A DNA stretch of 64,000 bases from Massilia pinisoli (GTDB lineage: Bacteria; Pseudomonadota; Gammaproteobacteria; Burkholderiales; Burkholderiaceae_D): assembly GCF_024753285.1 (NCBI RefSeq), contig NZ_JANUGW010000024.1, positions 38,059-102,058 of the forward strand. The letters run 5' to 3'. Below are positions 16,796 to 26,477 of this stretch, one piece after another; within the stretch, counting starts at the first letter, position 1, and each line of letters begins with the position of its first letter. The position numbers and the translations under genes were made by a program. Below the pieces are notes generated by a model, which ran no database searches, was not told the origin of the DNA, and was given only the letters and a program-made list of their open reading frames with translations.

Positions 16796-19654
16796 TTACA
16801 GCTTCCAGTGAACTGCAGCCGAGACCGAACGTCCGATCTGGAGCGTACCGAAATTCGTCAGCTGCGCGTTACCCGCAGTGCCGAAGTGGTAGTACGCCTG
16901 TTGCACTTCGTTGGTCAGGTTGACACCACTGATATCGAACGACATGTTGTCGTTGATCTTGTAGGAGATCTGCATGTCCACGCTCTTTTCCGGATGACGC
17001 CAGATACCGATCGGATTGGCAAACAGGGCGGCTTCGTTGGTGGCCAGGAAGCCGGAGCGCCAGACCTGGGACAAGCGCGCGCTGATCGGGCCTTTTTCAT
17101 AAGCCAGCGTGGCGTTGTACGACTTGTTGGACACGCCGAAGAACGGTGTCTCGAGCTGCGAGACGATGATGCCGGCATCATTGGCCTCGGGCACGTTCTG
17201 CGACGACGTGAGTCGCGTATAGCTGCCCTGGATGCCCAGACCGTCCAGCACGCTCGGCAGCCACTTCGGGAAGTAGATCAAGCCGAGCTCGGCGCCCTTC
17301 ATGGTGCCGTTCGAGGCGTTGGTCGGCGAGGTAATGACGTAGTCATAGCCGTTCGTATGGTCGCCGCCTCCGGTCGAGTTACGGTACGGATCGTTCGCCG
17401 GATCGACGTGAACCCTGCGACGCAAGGGCACGACCAGGCCGTCGATCTTGCGCTTGAACAGCGTGCCGTAGAGTGCACTGTCCTTCTGGAAATACCATTC
17501 AGCCGTCAGGTCGAGGTTCTTCGACTGCGTCGGTTTCAGGTCCGGATTGCCGCCGCTGCCCGAGCCATAACCAACCCGCGACACGTCGTCGGCGAGTTGA
17601 TAGACAGGATTCAGATCACCGAAGTTCGGGCGGCGCAGCGTTTCACCGTAGTTGGCGCGCACCATGACGTCCTTGGATGGCTCGTAAATCAGGGTCATGC
17701 TCGGCAGCAGCTTGCTCGTCGACTTGCTGGCGCCGGTCGGCGTGACGGCCTTGGTGGTGGCATCCACCTTGTAGAACGTCATGTCGGTTTTGACCTTGAC
17801 GTAGCGCACGCCGAAATTGCCGCGCAGGGGATGGCCGAACAGCTCGTTCTGGGTATTCCCCATCACGAACAGGTTGGTCGTCTTTTCATCGACCTCGAAC
17901 GTCTTCTGCAAGCGCAGTTGGTCCGTCGTCATGAAGTTCGCGTCGACCGAGTGATAAAGGTTACGCCAGTCGTCGATATGGTCGCGGATGTAGTAGGCAT
18001 TCGGCTCGATCCACGAGCGCGGAACGTCCGAGATGTCCGTGCCGAAGTTCGCGTTGGTGGAGGAATACGCCGGGTCCAGCGAGCCGAGGTTGCGGCCCAG
18101 GAAGGCCGATTGCGTGCGGTTGGCCTCCGACGCCTTGCGGTCGTCGAAGCGCGCGCCGAAGTGGATCGTCTCCAGCGCACCCCAGTCGGCATCAAAGATG
18201 CCCGACAGATTGGCCGTCGCGGCGCTGCCCTTGTTGCGGTTGGCGTTATCGTAGAACTGCGCGACATTCCACTTGGTCGGGTCGACCAGGTCGGCATCGT
18301 TATTGAAATGGAACGACGTGTTATTGCTGCCGTCATTGAAGTTGACGTTGATGGACGGCGCGACGCGATCGATCCGGGTGGCCGTGAATTCCGAGTGGAA
18401 GGTGCTGGTCTGGTACGACAGATCACCGTCCAGCTTCAGACGGTCGCCAACGTTCCACTTGCCGTTCAGCGCATATACGTAGGAATCCGTTGCCGAGGTG
18501 GTGTAGTCGCCGCTGTTGAAGCCATAGACGTTATTGACCGTACGGCTCCTGATGACGTTCGTTCCCGGGAAGGTCGTGATCGAGCCCGCAGGGTTGCTGC
18601 CGAGATCGCCCCACCAGTCGACAAAGCTGAACAGCAACTGGTTGAAGGTCTTGTTACGATAACCGTTGTACATCGATTCGAAGGTGTAGACCGAATCGCT
18701 GTTCGGTTTCCACTGCAAGGCGATATTGGCGGCAGGACGTTCACGCTCTCCCTTGAGGTCGCTCTGGAAAACGGCGTCACGCGACAGGTAATAAGGATAC
18801 GCTTTGCCGTTGAAATCCAGCGTCGAACCGGCAGCCATCGGCAAGCCGGTACGGGTACCAGGCGCCCAGACTTTATTGTCGAAGATGCGCTGCAGGGGCG
18901 TATAACCTGCGGGATCTTCGGCGGCATTGGGGCTGACAAACGGCACCATCGCACCCGGCGCCACGCTTTCATTGCGGTATTTCGTCTTGGTATCCGACAG
19001 ATTGACCAGGGCACCGAATTCGCCGGCGTCGGTTTTCCAGCGGTTACTTAACAAGGCGCTGAGCTGCGGGTTCGCCTTTTTCGCGGGTTCGAGATAGGTT
19101 TCACGCGCCGAAAGCGAAATTTTCGCACCCTTGAAATCGAACGGACGCAGCGACTTGACGTCAATCTGTCCTGCGATCCCGGTTTCCAACTGGCTGGCGT
19201 CGCGCGTCTTGTAGACGTCGATCTGGCGGACCAGGGTCGACGGAATGTCCTGGAGCGCGACCTGCGCGCCGGATGCGGTAAAAATCGTGCGGCCGTTCCA
19301 GGTGGTCTGGACGTCGGGCATACCACGGATGGACAGGGTGCCGACCTCGCCGCCGGCGCGGTCGGTGACCTGGATACCCGTCACGCGCTGCAGCGCTTCG
19401 ACGACGTTGTTGTCGGGCAGTTTGCCGATGTCTTCGGCGACGATCGATTCCACGACCTGGTCGTTGGTGCGCTTGAGCGCCAGACTCTTGCTCAGCGATG
19501 CCCTGAGGCCCGTGACGACCACGGTTTCGACCGGCTCGGTCTTGTCGGCGGCCGCTTGCGCCCATACCGAGGCGCTTGTGAGCAGGCCGGCGCCCATCAG
19601 GGCAGTCACGCTCAGCTTCAAGACCAATGGACGTGCAGATGCTTGCGATTTCAT
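16796..19654 (-). CDS. TonB-dependent receptor (Xanthomonas/Caulobacter type), candidate arabinan-oligosaccharide receptor
   Basis: The 952-residue protein has a signal peptide (about 1-33), a plug domain starting with VVVTGLRASLSKSLALKR and ending around LSIRGMPDVQTTWNG, and a long beta-barrel. The plug pattern (EDIGKLPDNNVVEALQRVTG) is typical of carbohydrate-linked receptors of this subgroup. The barrel ends in VHWKL rather than the usual aromatic residue. It has its own terminator. The promoter shares a bipartite site with three arabinose-related operons 12 kb or more away, so I infer it imports arabinan fragments across the outer membrane. Codon and base use look somewhat less GC-biased than the neighbours. 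Confidence 0.9.
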   Translation of the reverse strand: MKSQASARPLVLKLSVTALMGAGLLTSASVWAQAAADKTEPVETVVVTGLRASLSKSLALKRTNDQVVESIVAEDIGKLPDNNVVEALQRVTGIQVTDRAGGEVGTLSIRGMPDVQTTWNGRTIFTASGAQVALQDIPSTLVRQIDVYKTRDASQLETGIAGQIDVKSLRPFDFKGAKISLSARETYLEPAKKANPQLSALLSNRWKTDAGEFGALVNLSDTKTKYRNESVAPGAMVPFVSPNAAEDPAGYTPLQRIFDNKVWAPGTRTGLPMAAGSTLDFNGKAYPYYLSRDAVFQSDLKGERERPAANIALQWKPNSDSVYTFESMYNGYRNKTFNQLLFSFVDWWGDLGSNPAGSITTFPGTNVIRSRTVNNVYGFNSGDYTTSATDSYVYALNGKWNVGDRLKLDGDLSYQTSTFHSEFTATRIDRVAPSINVNFNDGSNNTSFHFNNDADLVDPTKWNVAQFYDNANRNKGSAATANLSGIFDADWGALETIHFGARFDDRKASEANRTQSAFLGRNLGSLDPAYSSTNANFGTDISDVPRSWIEPNAYYIRDHIDDWRNLYHSVDANFMTTDQLRLQKTFEVDEKTTNLFVMGNTQNELFGHPLRGNFGVRYVKVKTDMTFYKVDATTKAVTPTGASKSTSKLLPSMTLIYEPSKDVMVRANYGETLRRPNFGDLNPVYQLADDVSRVGYGSGSGGNPDLKPTQSKNLDLTAEWYFQKDSALYGTLFKRKIDGLVVPLRRRVHVDPANDPYRNSTGGGDHTNGYDYVITSPTNASNGTMKGAELGLIYFPKWLPSVLDGLGIQGSYTRLTSSQNVPEANDAGIIVSQLETPFFGVSNKSYNATLAYEKGPISARLSQVWRSGFLATNEAALFANPIGIWRHPEKSVDMQISYKINDNMSFDISGVNLTNEVQQAYYHFGTAGNAQLTNFGTLQIGRSVSAAVHWKL

Positions 19655-19709
19655 ACGTCTCCTGTATTTGTAGTTATGAAAATTTACTTCCCAACCTGGC
19701 TGTTAAATC

Positions 19710-19776
19710 ATGTTAGAGACCCAGCGATTATCGATCCAATCAATTTTTCTGGGTTTCTCATATCGATTTCGATATC
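19710..19776 (-). promoter_or_regulatory. Regulon promoter A (arabinose-type site) for the TonB receptor gene
   Basis: Reading the minus strand: a perfect inverted repeat ATATCGA-AA-TCGATAT (19775-19760), 16 bp, TTGATTGGATCG (19743-19732), and a -10 box TAACAT (19715-19710) 22 bp after TTGATT. The same parts in the same order and spacing occur at 31626, 36133 and, with a 23-bp last gap, at 54016. The -35 position falls on TGGATC, a poor hexamer, which fits an activator-dependent promoter. The rest of the 361-bp gap 19655-20015 shows nothing else. Confidence 0.7.
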
Positions 19777-20015
19777 AACATAGTCTGTTTGACAACAAAT
19801 GCTGGCATGCATTTTGCATACAGAAAATGGCCAAAAAGCACGTTTTACAGAGGGGAAAACAGTGCCGAGAGGAAGGGAAAACGAGCGTGATCAGCCGCAA
19901 TGAGTAAAGCGATCACGAAGCGGAGAAATCAAGCGGCCGCCAAGGCCGTGCGGGTCGGAACGTAGCGGATCGGCAACAAACGTGTCTTTCCGGATGACGT
20001 GAGTTGACGCACCAG

Positions 20016-20216
20016 TCAATGGGTGGGATTGCTGCTGTTCAACCCGAGGTAGCGTCCGTCCTGGTCGACGTGCGTTGGGTCGACATCCATCTCGCTGTCC
20101 GGCACGGCAGTCAGCTTGTTGCGGATGATGAATTCCATCGTCGCGTAAGCATGCGATAACGTCGCGTCATTGTCGATCGGCTGCTGCGCGAAACGGTAGA
20201 CTTTTACGGCGGTCAT
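20016..20216 (-). CDS. Small conserved-type hypothetical protein (66 aa)
   Basis: A 66-codon frame starts MTAVKVYRFAQQ and ends in a DGRYLGLNSSNPTH tail; a middle segment reads MEFIIRNKLTAVPDSEMDVD. A strong ribosome site (CCGGAGG) lies five bases before the ATG. The pattern of a short strand, then ATxExI, then a D-D/E-x-DxDG ending resembles small unnamed proteins seen in many proteobacteria. It lies alone between the two TonB receptor genes. Function unknown. Confidence 0.65.
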   Translation of the reverse strand: MTAVKVYRFAQQPIDNDATLSHAYATMEFIIRNKLTAVPDSEMDVDPTHVDQDGRYLGLNSSNPTH

Positions 20217-20298
20217 CGATACCTCCGGTGCGGGCCTGGGCAGGTCGCCTTTCCTTCACAGGCTAGCATCAAATGGCGCGAGTCATACGGCGACGAGC

Positions 20299-20324
20299 AA
20301 AAAAAAGCGGGACCGAAGTCCCGC
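20299..20324 (-). terminator. Rho-independent terminator of the second TonB receptor gene
   Basis: On the minus strand GCGGGAC and GTCCCGC pair around a TTCG tetraloop and are followed by eight T. It ends the receptor transcript 35-60 bp past the stop codon. Confidence 0.92.
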
Positions 20325-20358
20325 CAAGAGGGTACAGCAGAAGAGGAGAAGCGCTACA

Positions 20359-22845
20359 TCAGAAACGGTAGGTCAGCGAAGCCTCCCACGCGCGGCCGAA
20401 GATAGGACGGGCGTTGATGGGCCCAACGCTGGCGCCGACGAGGCGCGAGTTACCTTCGGTCAGGCCCAGCGCGTTGTTGACGTTCGTGCCCGTGACGCGG
20501 AATTCCAGCTTGTCCGACAGCTCGGCCAGGATGCCCAGGTCCAGCGTGTTATACGACGGCAGGTACTGGGTGTTCTGCTGGTCCGCCCAGCGCGCGCCCA
20601 CGTGCGCGTACGTGCCGTAGAAGCGCAGCGAAGCGACGCCCGGCGCGTAGTCGCCGATCGGCAGACGGTAGCTCGGCGAGAAGCGGTACTGGAACTTCGG
20701 CTGGCGCTGCACCTGGTTGCCGGAGATGGATGGGTTGTCCTTGTACGTGGAGTCCTGCCAGTCGCCCGTCAGCTGCAGTTGCAGGCCAGTGATGGGGCGC
20801 ACGGCGAGTTCGAATTCCACGCCCTTGCCGTGCGAGCCGCTCACCGAATACAGCACGCCGTTCGTCGTGATCTGCTGGAACGAGATGCCCGTGAAGTCCG
20901 TGTAGAACGCGTTCACGTACGCGCTGTACAGCGGCGTGGCCGTCTTGTAGCCGATCTCGTACTGCGTGACCTTCGGCGTCGGGACGCGGTTGCGGTCGTT
21001 CACGACGTCCTGGCTGCCGGCGTTGCGCAGGTCGTCGAAGTAGATGAACGTGTGGCCCTGATTGGCGCGCACGAACACGCTGGAATCCTTCGTCAGCTTG
21101 ACCAGGCCGCCCGCGGTGAACGAGTTGGCGGTGTCGTCGCGCGACAGTCCCGTGAAGCTGCCGCTCGGCATCGAGGTGCCGTTGTTGTACACGGTCAGCG
21201 GATTGTTGTCCGTGTCGGCCGACGTCAGGTTCGAGATCGTGCCCGAGATGTGCTGCTTCTCGTGGCGCATGCCGGCATCGACCTTGATGCGGTCGTTGAT
21301 GCGCCATTCGTCGGCGAGGAATACCGCCGTGTTGTGGCCGTCGTACGATGCCACCGGTGCGTAGAACACGTTGCCGTCCGTGCCGTTCTTGGCGATGACG
21401 GCACCGTTGTTCAGCTGGACGTTGATGAGGCGCGCGTTCGGCGTCGCCGTCATCAGGTGGCTGTTGCCGAGGTACCAGACGTCGTGCGACGAGTAGTTCG
21501 CCACGTAGGCGCCGGCCGTGATCGTGTTGTTGTAGCCGATGTCGCGGCTGACGCGGAATTCGTCCGTGAACGAGCGCAGCTTCTTCTCGACGGCCCACAG
21601 GCCCGCCTGCACGACTTGCTGATCCGCCGCGACGGCGCCGCCGCCGTTGACGTACGTGATGGCGCCGCTCGTGGCCGGCGCGCCGGCCGCCGCCAGTACG
21701 GCCGCGTTGCCGTTGCTCGATGCGATGGCCTGGCTGACGTAGTCGGCCGCGCTCAGCGGGTTGTTACCCGTGAACATGGCGATCGTGTTCAGGTCGCCCT
21801 TGAAGTAGTTGAACTTGTTCGACACGTCCCAGCCGTTCAGCTTCTGCTGGAAGTCGGCGCCGATCAGGTTCGACGACAGGCCGCGGCCGTCGCCCAGGTC
21901 GTACGTCAGCGTCTTGCCCGGACCCGCTTCCACCGTGAAGTTGCGCATCTCGTTGCTCATCAGGGTGCCGCGCAGCGGGTCGAAGCCGGGGAACGACGAG
22001 ATCGTGTGGCCGTTGTTCGACGAGATCAGCGGCACGCCCGTGTAGAACGCGTTCTTGTCCGACGTGGAGCGGGCGTACACGGTCAGCTCGCCCTGGTCCA
22101 GCTTGCGGGTGAGCGATGCGGACAGCTGGCCGCCGTCGTCCGCCGGGAAGCCCGCGTCGCGCACGCCGTTCGTCGTGCGGTAGAAGCCGCCGATCATGCC
22201 GTACCAGCCGTCGGCGATCTTGCCGCTGTAGACGCCGTCGAAGCGGCGCAGGCTGCCCGTGCCCGTCGTGAAGCGCAGGCTGCCTTCCGGCGTGTCGCCG
22301 CCTTTCTTCATGATGAAGTTCATCGTGGCGCCCGGCTGGCCGCTCGAGTAGATGGTGCTCGGGCCGCCGCGCAGCACTTCCACGCGCTCGATCGTGTCGT
22401 CGAGGCGGAAGGCGGACGAGCCTTCGAAGAACGACAGCACGGGAACCGGATAGATCGGGTTGCCATTCATCTGTACGGAGACGAACGGCGAGTCGCTGCC
22501 CGACGGGAAGCCGCGCACCTCGATGTTGGCGCCGGACTGGCCGCCCGTCGCCTCGGCGTACACGCCCGGCACGATCTTCAGCACGTCCGCGGTGCTGGAC
22601 GGGGCGGCCTGCTTCAGCTGCTCTTCCGTCGCCGTCGTGATCGAAAAGCTCGTGTCGATCTTGCGCGTACCGGAGGCCGATGCCGTACCGGTCACGACGA
22701 CTTGCTGGATCTCGTTCTGGACCGCGGGCGCAGGCGAAGCCTGCTGGGCGCTGGCCTCGGACTGGGCCACGAGCGCGAGGACGGCGAGGGCGACTGCCGA
22801 CAGTTGCGGGAACTGCATGGTGTTTTTCAGCATTGGGCTGTTCAT
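20359..22845 (-). CDS. TonB-dependent receptor, candidate alpha-glucoside uptake
   Basis: The 828-residue outer-membrane receptor has an N-terminal signal sequence (about 1-34, the second half of an ATG-rich start), a plug (VVVTGTASASGTRKIDTSFS to about residue 190, with the RVEVLRGGPSTIYSSGQPG motif), and a 22-strand-type barrel ending in the canonical LTYRF. It is divergent from a LacI gene whose operator lies between them. A glycoside phosphorylase operon follows LacI, so I infer uptake of the alpha-linked disaccharide or oligosaccharide that GH65 degrades. The plug itself is closer to siderophore-type receptors, so substrate assignment is by context. Confidence 0.88.
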   Translation of the reverse strand: MNSPMLKNTMQFPQLSAVALAVLALVAQSEASAQQASPAPAVQNEIQQVVVTGTASASGTRKIDTSFSITTATEEQLKQAAPSSTADVLKIVPGVYAEATGGQSGANIEVRGFPSGSDSPFVSVQMNGNPIYPVPVLSFFEGSSAFRLDDTIERVEVLRGGPSTIYSSGQPGATMNFIMKKGGDTPEGSLRFTTGTGSLRRFDGVYSGKIADGWYGMIGGFYRTTNGVRDAGFPADDGGQLSASLTRKLDQGELTVYARSTSDKNAFYTGVPLISSNNGHTISSFPGFDPLRGTLMSNEMRNFTVEAGPGKTLTYDLGDGRGLSSNLIGADFQQKLNGWDVSNKFNYFKGDLNTIAMFTGNNPLSAADYVSQAIASSNGNAAVLAAAGAPATSGAITYVNGGGAVAADQQVVQAGLWAVEKKLRSFTDEFRVSRDIGYNNTITAGAYVANYSSHDVWYLGNSHLMTATPNARLINVQLNNGAVIAKNGTDGNVFYAPVASYDGHNTAVFLADEWRINDRIKVDAGMRHEKQHISGTISNLTSADTDNNPLTVYNNGTSMPSGSFTGLSRDDTANSFTAGGLVKLTKDSSVFVRANQGHTFIYFDDLRNAGSQDVVNDRNRVPTPKVTQYEIGYKTATPLYSAYVNAFYTDFTGISFQQITTNGVLYSVSGSHGKGVEFELAVRPITGLQLQLTGDWQDSTYKDNPSISGNQVQRQPKFQYRFSPSYRLPIGDYAPGVASLRFYGTYAHVGARWADQQNTQYLPSYNTLDLGILAELSDKLEFRVTGTNVNNALGLTEGNSRLVGASVGPINARPIFGRAWEASLTYRF

Positions 22846-22947
22846 ATTGTGCTCTCTGTGATTGGGACCTGGCTACGGGGCGTCTCCTCCCCGGTTTTCC
22901 CGTCGATTGATGAATCGATAAGGAAAGTGCGGCCATTGAAACATCGG

Positions 22948-22984
22948 ATTGACATCGATGTCAATCAAAATGCTATCGATGTCA
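22948..22984. promoter_or_regulatory. LacI-family operator pair between the receptor and lacI genes
   Basis: ATTGACATCGATGTCAAT (22948-22965) is a perfect 18-bp palindrome with a central CG, typical of LacI-family sites. Five bases on, TGCTATCGATGTCA (22971-22984) repeats it with one damaged arm. The palindrome contains TTGACA on both strands, so a bound repressor would cover a possible -35 for each divergent unit. CATAAT at 23014-23019 is a candidate -10 for the rightward transcript. Confidence 0.75.
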
Positions 22985-23075
22985 TTTTTTGTCGACACGG
23001 CAAAAAAATCTGTCATAATGCGGTCCGCTCAAGTAATCTGATATCGCTACCTCTGCAATACCGAAACGAACGAAC

Positions 23076-24083
23076 ATGGCGCACGCGAAGAAACCCCTGG
23101 CCGGCGAATCGGCCGTGACGATGGAAGACCTGGCGAAGATCGCCGGCGTCTCCACAATCACGGTATCGCGCGCCCTGCGCGACAGTCCGCTCGTGACGGA
23201 CAACACGCGGGAAAAGATCCGCAAGATCGCGCAGGAACAGGGCTACCGCTTCAACATCAGCGCGCGCAACCTGCGCATGCGCCGGTCGTATTCCGTCGCC
23301 GTCGTCGTCGAGATGACGCCCGTGAAGGGCCGGCCGATGTCCGACCCGTATCCGCTCGAACTCCTGGGCGGCATCACGCAGGAACTCACGACGGCCGGCT
23401 ACAGCGTCGTGCTCACGTCGAAGCAGTTGCTCGACACGGCCCCGGTGCAGGGCGCCGACGGCCTGATCCTGCTGGGCCAGGGCTCGCATGGCGAAGCGGT
23501 GAAAGCCTTGCAGCAGACCACGTTGCCGCTCGTCGTGTGGGGCGCGCCGGAAGAGGGCGCGACGTACACGGTCGTCGGTTCCGACAACCGCAAGGGCGGT
23601 GCCAGCGTCGCCGAGCGCTTCCTGGAGCAGGGCCGGCGCAAGCTGATTTTTGTCGGCGACGTCGACCACGCCGAGGTGCAGGAACGGTGCGCCGGTTTCA
23701 TCGACGCGCTGTCCGGCCGCGCCACCGTGCACATTCTGCGCCCGAAGGCGTTCACGTTCGAAGCGGGCTTCGACTGCGTGACGTCGCTGTTGAAAAAGAA
23801 GAGCGGCCACAGCATCGACGGCTTGTTCGCCGCCAGCGACCTGCTCGCGATGGGCGCGATCCGCGCGCTGACGGAAGCGGGGCTGCGCGTGCCCGACGAC
23901 ATCTCCGTGATCGGCTACGACGACACGCCCGGCGCCGCCAGCTTCGTGCCGCCGCTGACGAGCGTTCACCAATACCTGCGCGACGGCGGCGTGCTGCTCG
24001 CGAAAAAAATGCTGGCCATGATCGAAGGCCAGCCGGCGCAGTCCGAAATGCTGCCCACCACGCTGATCGTCCGCCACACCTGA
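23076..24083 (+). CDS. LacI-family transcriptional regulator
   Basis: The 335-residue protein has an N-terminal helix-turn-helix (about 12-58: MEDLAKIAGVSTITVSRALRD) with hinge helix ISARNLRMRRS. A periplasmic-binding-protein-like effector domain follows, with GLFAASDLLAMGAIRAL and SVIGYDDTP. It should repress the divergent TonB receptor and its own downstream operon until a sugar binds. It is 60 bp upstream of GH65 on the same strand and probably co-transcribed. Confidence 0.95.
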   Translation: MAHAKKPLAGESAVTMEDLAKIAGVSTITVSRALRDSPLVTDNTREKIRKIAQEQGYRFNISARNLRMRRSYSVAVVVEMTPVKGRPMSDPYPLELLGGITQELTTAGYSVVLTSKQLLDTAPVQGADGLILLGQGSHGEAVKALQQTTLPLVVWGAPEEGATYTVVGSDNRKGGASVAERFLEQGRRKLIFVGDVDHAEVQERCAGFIDALSGRATVHILRPKAFTFEAGFDCVTSLLKKKSGHSIDGLFAASDLLAMGAIRALTEAGLRVPDDISVIGYDDTPGAASFVPPLTSVHQYLRDGGVLLAKKMLAMIEGQPAQSEMLPTTLIVRHT

Positions 24084-24143
24084 TCGCCCATTACCACCGA
24101 TAACGCTTGAATCCGCGCCCCGCGCACGAACGAGGAAACCGAA

Positions 24144-26477
24144 GTGACAAATGACATCGATAACAATAGCGCGATCGCGGCCGAGCCCTGGCGCATCCGC
24201 GAGGACGCGCTGGAGCCTGCGCGCGCGTTCCTGCACGAGACCCTGTTCACGTTGGGGAATGGCTGGATCGGCATGCGCGGCACGCCGGACGAGGGGACCG
24301 TCGGCGCTGCGGGCCAGACACTGGAAGGCACGTACCTGAACGGCTTCCACGACACGGAATCGATCCGCTATCCCGAGAACGCATACGGCCTCGCGCGCGT
24401 GAACGAATTCATGCTGAACGTGCCGAACGCGAAGCGCGTGGCGGCCGTCGTCGATGGCGAACGCTTTGCACTGGACACCGGCCGCGTGCTCGCGTGGGAG
24501 CGCACGCTGGACTTCCGCACGGGCCTCCTCGTGCGCACGGTGGAGTGGGAGACCGCTACCTGCAAGCGCCTGCGCATCGCGAGCCGCCGCCTGGTATCCC
24601 TCACGCGCAAGCACGTGGCCGCGATCGAATACGCCGTCACGCCGCTGAATTTTTCGGGCGCGGTACGTATCGTTGCGGACGTCGATGCCGACGTGACGAA
24701 CCTGCAGGCCGGCGACGATCCGCGCGTCGGGTCCGCGCTGACCGGGCCATCGTTGATCGACGTGGCGCGCGAGGTCGGCGCGCAGGACGTGCTGCTGTTG
24801 CAGAAGACGCGCCACAGCGGCTTCACATTGGCGACGGCCACGGCATCCGTGCCGTCCGCAGCAAGCGCCGTGCGCGTGGAACCGGTCGCACTGGGCCAGG
24901 CGTTCGAGGCCGACGTCGCGCAGGGCACCACGTTCACCGTGCACAAATACGTGGCGTACGCGAGCTCGCGCGACATGGGTGACGATGCCGTCGGCCCTCA
25001 CGCGCGCGCCGAAGTGGCCGCCGCCCGCGATGCAGGCTTCGACGCGCTCGCAGCGGAGCAGGCCTCGTATCTCGCGCGCTTCTGGGACGAGGCGAACGTC
25101 GCCATCGCCGGCGACGACGCGCTGCAGCAGGGCGTGCGCTTCAATCAGTTCCACCTGCTGCAATCCGTCGGCCGCGACGGCAAGACGAATATCGCCGCGA
25201 AGGGCGTGACGGGCGAGGGCTATGAAGGCCACTATTTCTGGGACACGGAAATCTATGTGTTCCCGTTCTTCCTGTACTCGCGCCCCGAGATCGCGCGCGC
25301 GCTGCTGCAGTACCGCTACAACGGCTTGCCGAAGGCGCGCGAGCGGGCGCGCCAGATGGCGCACGACAAGGGCGCGCTCTACCCGTGGCGCACGATCGCG
25401 GGCGAGGAGTGCTCCGCCTACTTCCCGGCCGGCACGGCGCAATACCACATCAATGCGGACGTCGCGTACTCGATCCGCCTGTACCTGCTCGCGACGGGCG
25501 ACTTCGACTTCATAGCGGAGCAGGGCGCCGAGATCGTGCTGGAGACGGCGCGCATCTGGACCGGGATCGGCAGCTACGATCGCAAGGGACGCTTCTGCAT
25601 CAACGAGGTGACGGGCCCGGACGAATACACGGCCCTCGTCAACAACAACTATTACACGAACGCGATGGCGCGCATGCACATGACGTTCGCGGCCGACGTC
25701 GCCGAGCGCCTGCGCAGCGAGCGGCCCGCCGACTATGCGCGCGTCGCGCACGCCATCGGCCTGGACGACGCCGAGATCCGCGCGTGGCGCGCAGCGAGTG
25801 CCGCGATGTTCCTGCCGTACGACGACGATCTCGGCATCCACGAACAGGACGACAGCTTCCTGTCCAAGAAAGTGTGGGACTTCGCGAACACGCCGAAGGA
25901 GAACTATCCGCTGCTGCTCAACTACCACCCGCTCGTCATCTACCGCCACCAGGTATGCAAGCAGGCGGACGTCGTGCTGGCGCTGCTGCTGTTGTCGAAG
26001 GAATTCTCGCTGGACGACAAGCGCCGCGACTTCGATTTCTACGAACGCGTGACGACGCACGATTCCTCGCTGTCCTCGTGCATCTTCAGCATCGTCGCGA
26101 GCGAGATCGGCTATCGGGACAAGGCGTACAGCTACTTCATGGAGACGGCGCGCCTGGACCTCGACAACACGCACGCGAACACGCAATACGGCGTGCACAC
26201 GGCCGCGATGGCCGGCACGTGGCTGGGCGTCGCCTACGGCTTCGCCGGCATGCGCCTCGACGAGGCCGGCCTGCGCTTCGCACCGACGTTGCCCGACCAG
26301 TGGACGGGCTACTGCTTCAAGGTCCAGGTGCGCGGCGCGCTGCTGGACGTCGCCATCGACGCCACCGGCACCGACTACCGCCTGCTGCGCGGCGACCAAC
26401 TCAACTTCGCGCACACGGGCACGCCCGTCGCGCTGGACGCGCAGCGCGCGCACATCCGCATGGAGAACCCACAATGA
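24144..26477 (+). CDS. GH65 glycoside phosphorylase (maltose/kojibiose/nigerose/trehalose type)
   Basis: The 777-residue protein has the three GH65 parts: N-terminal beta-sandwich (about 1-280), (alpha/alpha)6 barrel with HYFWDTEIYVFPFFLY, and a small C-terminal beta domain. The general acid is E488 in NEVTGPDEYT. It splits an alpha-linked glucobiose with phosphate to give beta-glucose 1-phosphate plus glucose. The start is a GTG at 24144, with GAGGAAA five bases upstream. The next gene, beta-phosphoglucomutase, overlaps its stop (ATGA) and would use its product. The exact linkage cannot be read from sequence alone. No signal peptide, so it acts in the cytoplasm. Confidence 0.9.
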   Translation: MTNDIDNNSAIAAEPWRIREDALEPARAFLHETLFTLGNGWIGMRGTPDEGTVGAAGQTLEGTYLNGFHDTESIRYPENAYGLARVNEFMLNVPNAKRVAAVVDGERFALDTGRVLAWERTLDFRTGLLVRTVEWETATCKRLRIASRRLVSLTRKHVAAIEYAVTPLNFSGAVRIVADVDADVTNLQAGDDPRVGSALTGPSLIDVAREVGAQDVLLLQKTRHSGFTLATATASVPSAASAVRVEPVALGQAFEADVAQGTTFTVHKYVAYASSRDMGDDAVGPHARAEVAAARDAGFDALAAEQASYLARFWDEANVAIAGDDALQQGVRFNQFHLLQSVGRDGKTNIAAKGVTGEGYEGHYFWDTEIYVFPFFLYSRPEIARALLQYRYNGLPKARERARQMAHDKGALYPWRTIAGEECSAYFPAGTAQYHINADVAYSIRLYLLATGDFDFIAEQGAEIVLETARIWTGIGSYDRKGRFCINEVTGPDEYTALVNNNYYTNAMARMHMTFAADVAERLRSERPADYARVAHAIGLDDAEIRAWRAASAAMFLPYDDDLGIHEQDDSFLSKKVWDFANTPKENYPLLLNYHPLVIYRHQVCKQADVVLALLLLSKEFSLDDKRRDFDFYERVTTHDSSLSSCIFSIVASEIGYRDKAYSYFMETARLDLDNTHANTQYGVHTAAMAGTWLGVAYGFAGMRLDEAGLRFAPTLPDQWTGYCFKVQVRGALLDVAIDATGTDYRLLRGDQLNFAHTGTPVALDAQRAHIRMENPQ

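Noticed and set aside
22861..23075. A regulon-type TGATTGGA site before the second TonB receptor
   Set aside because: GATTGACATC here belongs to the LacI palindrome, and the 16-bp and 22-bp spacings of the arabinose sites are absent.
23013..26474. An open frame of about 1150 codons on the minus strand opposite lacI and GH65
   Set aside because: It is low-complexity (Arg/Val/Ala/His) and lies across two well-recognised genes; a codon-bias artefact.
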